From NCBI GenBank assembly GCA_034670405.1, contig JAXDDX010000024.1:744001-808000 (forward strand): a stretch of 64,000 nucleotides of DNA, read 5' to 3'. How positions within the stretch are numbered: the first letter of the stretch is position 1; every line of letters begins with the position of its first letter. This DNA comes from Hoplostethus atlanticus (taxonomy: Eukaryota; Chordata; Actinopteri; Trachichthyiformes; Trachichthyidae). Below are positions 41,308 through 54,920 of the stretch, piece by piece. The notes under the pieces were generated by a model. That model ran no database searches. It was not told where the DNA came from and worked only from the letters and a program-made list of their open reading frames with translations. A program made the translations under genes and the position numbers.

Positions 41308-41313
41308 AATAAA
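41308..41313 (+). terminator. mob4: mob4 distal poly(A) signal candidate
   Basis: Plus-strand AATAAA before an A run, 1.1 kb past the mob4 stop and 190 bp short of the presumed rftn2 3' end on the other strand. It would give a longer mob4 3' UTR. Confidence 0.5.
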
Positions 41314-41504
41314 AAAAAAAAACTGTTACCCAGCTGTTTTGTTTTCATGTTATACTATTGCTGCTACCGTATTAAGTCTGAAGTGTAAAATCAAGCAGTG
41401 CCACTCATTTAGTGATGGACTGGGATGAGTCATAATTGTTAATGCATGTGTTACATACCTTTATCAATAGAAGAGAGGACAACACTAAACCAGGGGAAAT
41501 TACG

Positions 41505-41510
41505 TTTAAT
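41505..41510 (-). terminator. rftn2: rftn2 poly(A) signal candidate
   Basis: On the minus strand this reads ATTAAA, a common variant signal, about 1.77 kb past the rftn2 stop. No canonical AATAAA was noticed on that strand between here and the stop. Assignment is tentative. Confidence 0.35.
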
Positions 41511-43278
41511 ACTATAAGAAACGCATGATAAAGGAAGTAAAATGTACAATTTTCCAAAAAGGAAAGGCTGGAATATTAATACTGACATTTAGTGATCCCT
41601 GATGGGGATTCAAAAGCATCCATTTAAAGACATCTAAGAGTCATACCTGGGTGAATACATCATATCTGAACCATAATTGTGATGCCCCCAAAATTAAAAA
41701 ACTTCAAGCGCACCACAAACAGCTGAAACAGGTCTGTCATTACTAATGTTAACATCTAGGATATATACAGCAGCAAGATGTCCTCTTATAAAAGAATGTT
41801 TCCCTTAGCGTTATAAAATCGTTACTTCATTTTCTTCAGAGTTTCTCCATTACAGAGCAGATCAAAGGGGTGGATTGCCAGTACCATTAAGCCGTGAAAC
41901 AACCAACTATTTGCAGTGTTTACAGGAGAAAATGTGCATTGACACCATGACTGATGATATAACACTTTAAACCGTGCATTAAAACCCATGAACATTTCCA
42001 GAATAACAAATTAGCACCAATCAGATAACAAAATAGGAGGGTGTGTGGTGTCTTCAGCTTGGGGTCAACTCAGTTGCATTCAGCCCATTCAGAAACCTCT
42101 TGAAATACATGAAATGAAATGTTTCCAACCGACAATGAAAAACACATCTGATAATGAAAATCATACCTGAAGTGAACAGAAATGCAGCTGGCCCCAACCA
42201 ATCCCCAGTTCACAACATTTGTCAAATTACCCAGAGCACCTTGCTGCGACCTGCATGTAAAATCCTCCTCAGACAGGTATATCTGTACACATGAGCTATC
42301 CCAGGCAACCAGCACCTTCACTGAGGCCAGAGAGGCCAGCGTTGTGTGGTGTAGCTGCATATTGCACAGCCTGGCTATTCTCAGTACCAACACAAACAGA
42401 TAATTGTGTGCATCTAACCTGACAAATATTCACATGCCTGCCTGTGTTTATAGGTGAGGAGAGGAGCTGTGAAGAGGGAGCACTGTTTGTCTGACCCGTG
42501 TCACCTTGCCCCAGAAGAGGCGTCACACGGTGAAGATGGAGAGCTGCTGGAATGTCTTGGAAGGTCAAGGAAAGGGCTAGGGGAGACAAGAGGAGGCTCG
42601 CAAATCAGGAAAAACTGCTGTGAAGAAACCCAAATGTACGTGTCGAGATAAGTGAGCTGGGTCACAAGAAAAATAGAGCCTTCCTCCCTCAATGTGTTAT
42701 GTGTATTTCCTCATTCACCACCAATGTGTGTGTCCGTCGTGTGTATAAGTATGTGTCATTTCTAAAGTCATCTGAGACGTAGTTAAGTACTGACATGAAT
42801 TCATTGGAGCACCAGAACAGAAGTTGGCAACCACCTAACATCAGAATGAATGTGAACATGTGTAAAGTGTCTCCTGTCCCTTTCCCCGTCAAAACTATTA
42901 AAAAAAAAAAAAAAGGTTGGACAAAAACCCACCTCTAAATAATACATCATATTCATTATGGCTTCATGAAAAACATGGGAAAGTGCAGAGTTCTTTTCTT
43001 CTACATTATGGTTAGGGTTAAAAACGTGGAGGGGAATGGATAGTCTGTTGGCAGAGTCATCACACTGCGACGCTTCTCTATGATCTACAGTGCAGACGTA
43101 GTCGTCTTGACAGTTATTAAACAAAAGGGAGAGACAGAAGGATGTTCAACAGCATCTGTCCTCACACCCAGAGGTCACAACCTTTCCTTGGATAGTCCAG
43201 TAATCCGCCCGAGTTTAAGTCCTCAATTTCAGAAAAGGGGGAAACGACGTAGGGTAGGTGTCCTGTCTATTTTCCTGC

Positions 43279-43631
43279 TTACATACAGGTAACCTCAGCC
43301 TTCCCCTCTTCCTGCTCAAAGCACCCTTCCTCCAGGTGGGACAAGGCGCTGGGGTACCCCCCTCCGAACACTGGGAAGCCCCCGATGCCTCCAGTAGTAG
43401 GGGACAGTTCCTCCGGGGGTACGGGGCTGGTCACTCCTCGACTCACTGAGCGATTGGACACGTCACTGTGTACTGACACAGCCTGGAGTCAAGGAGATAG
43501 AGATAGAGATAGATACGTCAGAGAAAAAGACATGGGCTGCAATTCAGGTCATGGCTGTGGTAAAGGTTATTCCTATATAGCCTTTAGGAAATGGACACAA
43601 AATAATAGTAACGGTCATTATTATTATTATT

Positions 43632-43667
<36 letters not shown>

Positions 43668-43990
43668 CAACTTAATAATACAATTTGTGTAGTAAAAAGA
43701 ATACAAGTTTATAAAATAACAGTTTATAACAAAAACATGCAACAAAATACGCTAAAATATAAAGATCACAAGTACATAACATAAAATCAGTGCAAATTAA
43801 CAGTTAAAAGCAGATCTATGAAAATGAGTTTTCACTAGGGTCTTAAAAGAACCACAGGTGTAACAGCTCTGATCTTCTCAGGCAGGTTGCAGAGTTTAGG
43901 AGCCCTAGCTTTTAAGTTTGGTCTGGATTTCGATGCAGATTTGTCACTGGAGCAAAGATTGCACTCTTGAACATAGGGACACACACACGC

Positions 43991-44032
<42 letters not shown>

Positions 44033-44701
44033 GGGCTGAACCATTTATTGCTTTAAAAGCAATCAGTACATTTTTTAAATTAATTCTAAAGTCAACTGGC
44101 AGCCAGTGTAGATTTGCTTAAATGTAAGTTACATGATCTCTGGTTCCCAAGCTTCCTTGCTTACCTGTCCATTAGGCCAGTAAGCAACTTGCAGTACTGT
44201 GAAGTGCAATTTCAAGTTTGTCCCACAGGGTGCAGTGTAGTCACATAAACAGCATTTCCATGTTACTGCACTACTGAAGACAGTTTGATGTAAAGGCAGG
44301 CTGGTCTGACTGATGGAGCTATACGTCCACCCTCATCTTACCTGGTTCCTTGGTTGTCCTGCTGCCTGCCTTCGGACCGGCCTCTGGAGAAACACCACCT
44401 GCTTGGTGGCCAAGTTCCCATCACTAGACACACAAACACAGAAGGATAGTTAGCCTATGGACAATACATAAAGAAAACAGCTTATTGTTTATGTGCACAA
44501 CATGAAATGAATATAAGTGGCAAATATTACTCTGTTTTTGAAGACATTTTCAATACATACAGTGTGTGTGTGGATGTGTGTGTTACCTGTCATGTCGGAT
44601 AATGGGTGTAGGCAACACGCACGTCAGCAGCCATCCAAACTCTGCCAGAGTGTGAATGAGGGGCCCGTAGTCTGTTTTCACATTGGAGCCCTAGGTACAT
44701 A

Positions 44702-44793
<92 letters not shown>

Positions 44794-45153
44794 TTAGGCA
44801 ACAATAGATAAGGCAGCATTACCAATGACAGCTACGTACACAACCTGGTAGAACAGAGTAAGCAGAATGATTGACTTATCCTAAGTGGTTCACTTTTTAA
44901 CATAAGTTGAGGACTTTTGGGAGCCAGTAGCAATTTCGCAAGCCGTTAAGTAAAGAAATGTTGTCCCCAGAGATAGCTGAGTGGTAAAGTCCTCGGGAAC
45001 AGGGTCCACTGTGGAACAGCATATGTCTTTCCTACCATCTGGTGAGTGGACTGCCCACTCTCCTTTGAACAAATCACTGAATTCAGCACTCCTTCCACAT
45101 CAAGTTGCTTTGATGTGAACAAGGTCATTCACAATCAATACTGGACATGCTCA

Positions 45154-45197
<44 letters not shown>

Positions 45198-45832
45198 ATC
45201 CTTACTGACCTCAATGACAGTCCATTGCTCTACAACAATAGTGTCGTTGGCAGGAGGGGACGTGCTTCTTTCTTCGTAGACAAACAATCCCTCTAGTGAC
45301 CTGGGCACTGGCTCACCTGAAACACACAAGAAATCACTACAGCGGGAAAAGAAAATCCTATTGTAAAATAAACATGGGGTCACAATGATGATTCTGCCAG
45401 AAGAACAGAGAAAACAACAGTCCCAAATTCACAGCACTGTCAGGCAGTAACAGAAGATATATAGTAAATCTTCAGAGCGGAAAGATTGGGCTAAGGGGGA
45501 CTTGTCTTGGGCACATTGTCATTGAGATGGCAATGAACTAGTTAGCAGAAGTAGGGTAGGCTGTGTGTGTGAGTGTGTGAGCACGTCTGAGTTCTCATGA
45601 GTGCATGTGTGAAAGAGGTCAGAAATGTGTGTAGTAGGGGAACTACTGCTGCAGCATGTGTGTATATTTCTATAATTCCAGGCCTCAGATATTTACAGAT
45701 GACGTGGATGTCTGCCAGCCTGTGGTGGAACAGGAAGTGGGGTCACTACGGTCCGGACGACTGTTCCAAATATAGATGCAGTGGGAGACAGGAGGGAGGG
45801 GCCACAGCCAAAACAGGAAGTGACTGATCGTG

Positions 45833-45883
<51 letters not shown>

Positions 45884-46525
45884 CGTCCAAGAGAGAATGG
45901 AAGGATCACAACATTTTATGAGAAATCACAAAACTACAAAGAGTGGAAGAACGATCAGAGAGAAAGAATGACACGTGATGGCCCTAAAGCGATGGAGGCA
46001 GATGTGGATTTGAGAAACGAATGGATCCCCTTCTCTAATCCCACCCGTTCTCTCTGCCAAGGCATGGGGCATTTCATTTCTCTTGGCTCTTTGATGGAGA
46101 GAAACAGAGTCGTAACCTCTTCATCTATCACACATGAACACTGCTGATTACTTTCTATGCCTGCTGCGCTTACCAAGTTGAAAAAAAAAGAGCTGCCTAT
46201 ACTGTGGCTATGTTGGTTGGTAGGGATGATATCAGAGAGCGCAATGACAAACAGATCCTTGCGGCACAGTCAGGTACACATCAAAAATACCTTTGGGCGT
46301 GTCCCAGTAGACGAAGGAGTCCACCAATGACCAGCCTTTGCGGTAGTAGGCGGCGGTCAGCTCCAGCCAATCGGCCTCCAGCGCGCTGACCACCTGGCCC
46401 TTCCTTGAGACGCGCATGGAGAGCGCCCCCTGGTGGTACTGACACGCCAGTGAGTCCAGAGGTGCACAGCCCGGAGCCCAGGAGTGGAAAAAGACCAACA
46501 ACCTCAGGTCTGGTGAGGGAAAGAG

Positions 46526-46580
<55 letters not shown>

Positions 46581-49500
46581 TTAGAAACAAAGAGAAAAAG
46601 GATTAGGGAAAAATCACAAAATCTGACCCAGTGGCACAAAATGTAAAGTGCAGTGTAGAGGCTGGTAGAGGCTGGTAGAGGCTGGTAGAGGTAGAGGCTG
46701 GTAGAGGCTGGTAGAGGCTAAGTGCAGTGTAGAGGCTGGTAGAGGCTGGTAGAGGCTGTAGAGGTTAGAGGCTGGTAGAGGCTGGTAGAGGCTGGTAGAG
46801 GCTGGTAGAGGCTAGTAGAGGTAGAGGCTGGTAGAGGCTCGTAGAGGTAGAGGCTGGTAGAGGCTGGTAGAGGCAGAGGCTTGTAGAGGCTGGTAGAGGT
46901 AGAGGCTAGTAGAGGCTGGTAGAGGTAGGTAGAGGCTGGTAGAGGTAGAGGCTGGTAGAGGTAGGTAGAGGCTGATAGAGGCAGAGGCTGGTAGAGGTAG
47001 GTAGAGGCTGGTAGAGGTTGGTAGAGGCTGGTAGAGGCTAGTAGAGGCTGGTGGAGGCTGCCAATCCTTCTCAGCAATGGTCTCATTTGTTTACAGTAAA
47101 TGAATATGGTCATGATTTATTGATGTCAATAAGCTCCACGTAAGTCAGATAACACAAACGAGGTGGAAGAGTAGGGAGGGAAAGAAATGTTGACCATGAT
47201 GAAGAGGGCAGACTATCTCACCAGGGCTGTAGGTGTTCTCCTCCAGCTCCCTTTCTCCCGGCGGGGTACGGGGAGGTGTGCGTGGGGGGGAGCGGCAGCC
47301 CCTCTTCGGACTGTGCACCCTGCCGTTGCTGATCCCGCTCACCTGCTGGAGGACCGAACCCACGAATCGAACGCCCCCTCGGGCACTGCTGTTCACCTGC
47401 CAGACAGACCCCAATGCCCAACGTGAACCAAATTGTACCCATGTTGTTCAGCCTAATTCATACAGGACAATGCAGAAGAGTATCTGCCACGTACAGATGC
47501 TTGGATTTCTGCTGTATACTGGAATAGCAACAAAAAGGCAACGTCAAACTCAATGATGAATATGATTTTATTAGTCATTAAGAGGCTCATTCAGGTCAGT
47601 CAGTCAAAGTTTGACACTTCACTCTATACCTGCACGATATCAAACTCTGTCAATGTGTACAGAGAATCACTTTCTACAAATCATGCCTTCACTTCATTGA
47701 GCGGTATCTATTTTCATTACATTACATTATTATTACACTTATTTGTCTTAGCTCTTGTTTATTTGATTCTCTTATTTGTCTCATTTGTTTAAGATAAAGT
47801 AGGTTGCTAACTTATTGCACTCTTACCTTAACACTAGTTATGCTCTTAGTTGCTTGTTTAGGAAGGAAATGCACTTACGATTTCTGGTGACTAGTAGTTT
47901 TCTTGCCTACCTATGTTGAATGCACTCATTGTAAGTCGCTTTGGATAAAAGCGTCTACTAAATGACTGTAATGAATCTATTTCATAAAAGGAAGTGAAAT
48001 TTCACACCACCTGCTTTTCACAATCTGCTTTTCATATTCAGAAATAACTATACCTCAGTACCACAAAATCGGCAAAGGTCTCTACAGAGCCTGTACTGTA
48101 ACATTTCTAGCCATCTGTAGTTTTTAATATCGCGTGTGTGTGTGAACATCAGATAAGACTCCCCCCTCCCTCCCCCATTAGAGAGTTTTAAATATCATTT
48201 TGGAGCGAAACCCCGCAGGGCATTCACAACACGAAGGCTACTAAGCTGCAGTAAGCAGTGCTGTGTGACTGACCCGGTCGATGAGGGCTCTGACAGTGTC
48301 ACCAGTCAGTGACTCTCCAGGTAACGGCCACTCCTCCACCCTCAACATTGGCACACTGTGACACATGGACACCGTCTGCTTACTGGAAGAGACACGCACA
48401 CAAAAACACACACACGTCAATTATATGGCAACTTAAACTACTGCAATAACTGATGTAAAGACAGTACCGGTTGTTTGAGGCGGTTTTGATTGTCAGCTAC
48501 TGTATTAAGGTCAACGGGGGATTGCCGGGCTGGTAGCACCGACCCTACTGAACTTGTCCAGCTGGAGAGTTCATAGTTCACTTGTAATTGTCGCTGAGTT
48601 GTAGACACCAGCCCATAAATCATTCATTGGCTCAGTATGAGATGACTACCAGCACCACTCTAAGCAGTTAGACAAAGGGTAAACAACAATTTAGGCTACA
48701 ATAGTTTATACACAGCCATCACATTGCCGTTTCAGTGTGAAACTGCAAAATAAAAGAATATGGTCACATGCAATATTTCCCTGTTGTTCAATGTTAATTT
48801 AGCACAATAAAAATGCAATCATCACCATAGTCATCTTATAAATCCCAACCGATCAAGCCTTCCAAGAGAGACACTTCAATTTCATTGGCTGCAGAGGGAC
48901 CACTGTTGTCAGGGTAAATTTCTAGCCAATGGCAATCCTGGTGTTTGCCTATCGGCGCAGGGGATGGTGTCAAACCAAAACATCGTCTAGAGGAGTCTCC
49001 CCTCTGTCCACCCCCCCACATCCCCTCTCCCAGGCACGCCAGTCTGACCTCCTACTGGTGCTCCGCATGAAATATGCAGCTGACTCCATCTATCATTCAT
49101 CCATTTACTAGAGAGTGTGTATGTGAGGGAACGTGTCTGTATGGTGGCTAGGTGTGTTCGGGGTGGCTGTGAGGGGAGTCACACACAGGTTGCATGTGTG
49201 TGTGTGTTCTTGTATGTCTATACTTAAAAGGTCAAAATGTCCTCACAAGGATAGAAATATAACGAAAATCCTTCAAAGTTGAGAATATTGTGCCGGTCCT
49301 CACTTCTTTAGGACTTGGGTTTAGGTAAGGGTTAAAGAAATAATCCACCGTAAACACTTTTAAAAAACAGTTATTGGCCTTGAATCTACAGGTAATATAA
49401 TAAAAACCATTAACTTTTAAAGGTCAGTGGATAATGCTTGTGGCATACTATCACTCAACATAGTGTATGCTACAGAGTTCAAGTAAAAACCCTAAAGCAT

Positions 49501-50085
49501 GTTAGCCCTTAAAACAGCTCTGGATGATGTACCTTGCATTTCTGGGTCCATTTTGCTGTTTGGTTTCTTATTCCTGCAGATAACTGGCCAAATGCAGACA
49601 GCTAAAATGGATGTTTATTGCAGAAAAACGTTCAGCTATCTAAAACATCAACGTTGAGCAAGGCCTTCATTTTGCACCTTCAATAACGTTCAATAATCAT
49701 ACAGGGAGAAATCCATCGTCCATAGTCAAGAGACACCAATTTATCCACTGACAGTAGCCTCAATAGTTCATAATGCAATGCAGCCACTAGTCACTCTCTG
49801 CACCTACACGTATAACCCCCAACTGAATGCAACAAGTTTACACCCCTTCTCTGGGGCATTCTGGGAAACGTAGGAAATTACTAACTGAAGTAGAAGTAGA
49901 CAAGGCAGGTTGAGGATGGTGGATACACCAAAATAAAATAACTTACAGTAGTTCACAATATAACATGAACATCAGATGATGATGATGATGATGATATCTG
50001 ACTCCTTTAAGGTTAAGCAGGTACTGAGGGTTAAGGGTTAGGGAATGAATCTAGGCAAAGAAGGCCCTCTCAAGTATAGTAACAA

Positions 50086-50117
<32 letters not shown>

Positions 50118-51143
50118 ATATACCTGGGTCTGGGTCGTGCCAGGATGGCGCGGTACAGAAGGCTGAAGGGCAGGGAGCGGGTTCGCCCCACAGACAGGAT
50201 GATGGGGTGCAGGGCGACCAGGACGTAGCCCTGGGTGTAGTAGGGCTGCAGGGCCTGGGGCAGCTCGCATAGAGACGCCACATACTGCACTGTAGGACGG
50301 CTACCTGGATGGATGGAAGGATGAATAGATGGATAAGGAGAGGTAGGATAGAGAAAAGGGGTGAAAGATGGACAGACAAGCAGAATGAGTCAGTAAATTG
50401 CATTGCAAAATGTTAAAGCTGCATTAGGCCAGAATTGTATGTAAAAATACACCAGCCTAACTCGAAGTGGGGCTGCAGAGAAGAATGGCCCATCCTCCTT
50501 AATTGAGACACATTCGATTTGCCCAAATTAAATTCTAGTGTCGGTATGGTCACTGTGCACAGGAAGTGATGAATCGAAATACAAAAGTGTCTCCTAAACA
50601 TCAGTGAGTGAGCACGCCGTCCAGAGAAAGCTTTAGATAACATCATGGCTACTGAGTGATGAGACTAATCATTTGGGCATAGAGAATAACAACATGTATT
50701 GTGTAATGTAATGATGATTGGAAATACGTTTTACTAAAAAGTGTGTGGGTTGTAATTAAGTATATAATGTATTTTAATAACTGGACCAATGAAAGTCCTA
50801 TTGTCCCTCAGTGAGCTCAGCAGATCTAGAGGGAAGCATACAAGGAGTACAAGCCAACAAATGAAAAGCATTAGTGGGCCTTTCTGTATTGCCCTCTGAC
50901 TGCATGAAAATGACGTATAACCCAGGTCTCTTGATCATAGACAGAAGCAATAGATCCATCTGCAAGACCAGACTTGATCTTCTAACTGACATTTGAAATT
51001 TCAACAACTTGCTAAAACCCACTGAACCATTTTAGCTGTAGGAACATGGTAGTGGGTTAGGGGTTAGCCGAGGATCTTTCTGTACAGGCCTGATTCTGCT
51101 ACATAATGACTTTACCATCCCTATTCCCTAGTCACTAAGAGGA

Positions 51144-51183
<40 letters not shown>

Positions 51184-52176
51184 TGATGGAACTGGAGGCA
51201 TTTACAGCACTTTAACCCACATCTAACAGGCTGCTAGCTCCCTACACCCCACCCACATCTTCCATACAGTCCTTCTATCCATCCACCACTAATAAATAAA
51301 ATGTCTGATGAAGCAATAATCACCACAGCAGAAGTTGTAACTCACTATAAAGTAACCCTTCAACCACCCACTTGTAGATGTATAGTCAATCCAAATCATT
51401 TGCAATGTGAATTTAATGTCAAAGCCCACAAACTCTAATGTCTACATACTAATCTGAAAACAAAGCACTGATATTGATGGATAAAAGGCTGATCTGAAGT
51501 CTGTCTCTCCCGAGAAACCCATAATGAAACCACTAACCCAGGCATGTTGAGAGAAATACTAAATAAACACGTGCTTACGCAACGTTTCTATATACGCACA
51601 CACACGTATAATTTTAGGTCTGCTGCTCAAGCTGTGGTGTGTGATGTGGTAGGGCCGGTTCTCTGTACCCGGAGAAAGGTGTGGTTCTGAGACGGGGTTG
51701 AGACTGCAGTGCTGTAACATGTAGCCTGTATGATCAATCTGATGGAGCCGATTCATTACCTCCACCAAGGAGGTTATATTTTCATCTGCTTGTTTGTTTG
51801 TCTGAATGGATTTCCATGATGTTTGGTGGACAGACAGGCCCTGGGCTGAGGAACAACTGGTTACATTTTTTTTTCACCAATAGACAATTAACGTCTATGA
51901 AACTAACGGAGCGAGAGACTTGATTCTAAATCCTAAATCAATTCAAAATGTAAGTGTGAGAAAAATGATATGTAGCTCTCATTTGTGTTTACTTGTTGTC
52001 CAGTTATTAACACTTAGAGGAGTATGAGTACGGTGTTGAGGAGTTGTTTGTGTGCCGGTTCAGTCTTGTGTTGTTGCTTCTCTCACGGCTCTGGCTGGCG
52101 ATCGCTGTGACCATCACCATACTTCCTGTGTCCACAAAGAGTGGCTGTTCACAGAGGGGCTGGCTGTGTGCCACAT

Positions 52177-52229
<53 letters not shown>

Positions 52230-52342
52230 CACACACAAATACAGCATGTAAGAAGAAAAATAAAAGAATAAGTATAAAATGTACTTAACTTGGATTCAAC
52301 ACACAAAAACAGCATTTCAAAGAGTCCGTGCGACAAAGCGAC

Positions 52343-52390
<48 letters not shown>

Positions 52391-52866
52391 CGGGAGAGAG
52401 AGAGAGCATTCCTCTCTGCAACCCCCACATTCTCACACACACACACAAACACCCCTGAGACCAGTGAGACCAGTACACAGCTGAGGCTCTGACTGGGCTG
52501 GCTGTCTGGCCGCATTATGAGACTCAAGACCACCAGAGCCTCAATGAAAGCACTAAACCAGACAAACACAAATACAGTTTACTGGCGTGTCTTTGGGTCA
52601 GAACACCATTCTACACTTTAAAGTCCTTGAGGTGTGTTTAAATTTAACACAGGCGCACTCGCTGCGGCCGGTGGACATAAATATGTGTGTACTTGATTGC
52701 GCTTCATTGAGGATGGGAAACTTTTAAGATGACTTCTTTTACATGAGAACGCAAAAAGAACCCGAACGACGGAAACCATCAGTCCATCAGCAAGATCACT
52801 CAGGACACCTCAGGACACCGAGGAAGACAACTGAACTGCAGCTAATGGCTCCCAGGAGGACCATGA

Positions 52867-52904
<38 letters not shown>

Positions 52905-54615
52905 CTCTATCGAAGGGCTTTTGTTGCAGCTTTTTGCTCTTCTCCTCCCCTGCTTTCAGTCCCCACACACACACACACACCCCTCCCCTCCTGCTGCCAC
53001 TCGCCCCATCAGCCCTCACACTGAGGCCTCTGTTCAGTGCTGTGGGAGAAAAAGAGAGGAGGAGGAGGGAGAGGAGGAGAGGAAGAAGGAGCATTGGAAA
53101 AGGGGGGAAAGGGGGAAGAGAAGTAGAGGGGATGTTTGGTATCGAAAGGTGGGAATTGGTAGGCCAAAAAAAACAAGAGGAAGAGCGGAGTCAAGCAATA
53201 ACTGATGGCTAGGAGAGGGGCGACAGAGCTGAGAAAGCGAGAGGGATGGAGGGAGGAAGGAAAGAGGGCAGGGGGTGGGGGAATGTGCTACCAAGAGGAG
53301 GGGGTGGGGGGTGGGGGGGGCAAAGCCAAGGAGGGTTACAAGATAGGTTTTATGAGCCAGAAAGCCCATGTGTGAAAGGGAGAGCTTGTGAGGGTGTGAA
53401 AAGGAGAAAGCTGCTTGGCAACTGGAGCAAAGGGAAAAAAGCAGTAACACTGAAGCTCGAGGTGGTAGAAAAGAAAAACAGAAAAACAGAAAGGAGACAG
53501 AAAAATGATGCTCTGTTTTCAATATGGAGAGAGACAGGAGAGAGAGAGAGAGAGAACAAGAGGAAAAGCTAATCCCAATATGATTAGAGGAGGCACTTAA
53601 CCTGCTAATGTGGCGGTCTCTGTTAGCAGATCATTACATTACATTGCATTAGCTCAACATTATGCCAATCAAGACTGCTTTGAAGTCGGGCACAGAGGGA
53701 ATCAGGTCAGAGGAGATTGATTGTCCACAGTGTTTTAGGCTGAGGCGCCACATCTGCTCCTGCCTTGCACTGCCCTTGCAGTCACTTCCAAGTCTAATCA
53801 TCAAAATACTGACTTTACTCTGAAATAATCCATCATAAACCGCTAGATTCGCAGATTAGACTAGATATTACAAAAGAGTGTAGCGGTTACTCCTGGAATG
53901 AAATAAATATGGTAGAGCACAGGCAGGCAGACATCCTGTCACAATCAGGACAGTTTACGAAGGCATCATCACAAACAACCTTGGAAACAATCAGTCACCA
54001 TCTCTCACCGGACTGGAGGAAAGGATGCAATTCATCCCTCAATCCCCTCATCCTTCCTTTCATCCACCCCGTCCTCCATTCATCCAACTACTAATGAATA
54101 CACTTCACTTCAGGTTAAGCCATCTCTCCATCTATAAATCCCTGTGTATCCTCCCATTTATTCATCTCCTGACCTGTCATCTCTTCAAATCAGCCTTTCA
54201 TTATTTATTCCCTTCATCGCCAATGATCTGCGCATGGCACCGGTTCCCTTGTAGTGAAATAGAGGCCAACGCTATTTCTCCGTCAGGACGGTTTTCGAGC
54301 CGTAGGCTAGATTCATACTGTACTGTCAAGTCATTTGTCAGAAGATGAAAAACAGTTTGTTCTCTTTATCAGTTCATACGATTTTTCTTCATAGGGAAAA
54401 ATGCATGTAGAGCTACAAGACGTGCAAACTGAGTAACCAATATTTGTTGGACTGTGTACAAGAGTTTAATGACCCTTCCTAAACAGCTGATGAATAAATA
54501 CGCTCAAAAAGATGTGAACGATGGATAGATACCCAGAAAGACGAGGCAAAGCATGAATCCCCCTGAAGTCTTGGAACGTGGCTATCCCCCTCCTTATTCA
54601 ACTTTATCTCTCTCG

Positions 54616-54660
<45 letters not shown>

Positions 54661-54861
54661 CTACCAGCTAGCAGTAATCAGCTTGGGGGAAGCATTAGCC
54701 ATTAGGTACTTTGATGTGCTGCCTGCCCCACATCCAGTCTCCGCTCTCAGTAGGAGTAATGGGCTTCTTAAGGGAGGCCAAGCTGAGCAGATAGCCCAGG
54801 GAGGGACCAGGGAGGACTGCTGCTACTGGGCACAGGGCTGGGAGACGGATGGGGGCTGGTG

Positions 54862-54920
<59 letters not shown>

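Noticed and set aside
46657..47055. CRISPR-like regular repeats
   Set aside because: Units are contiguous with no unique spacers, and the context is a vertebrate intron.
46718..47113. 131-codon minus-strand frame rich in Tyr-Gln-Pro-Leu repeats
   Set aside because: It reads the 11-bp minisatellite in an rftn2 intron.
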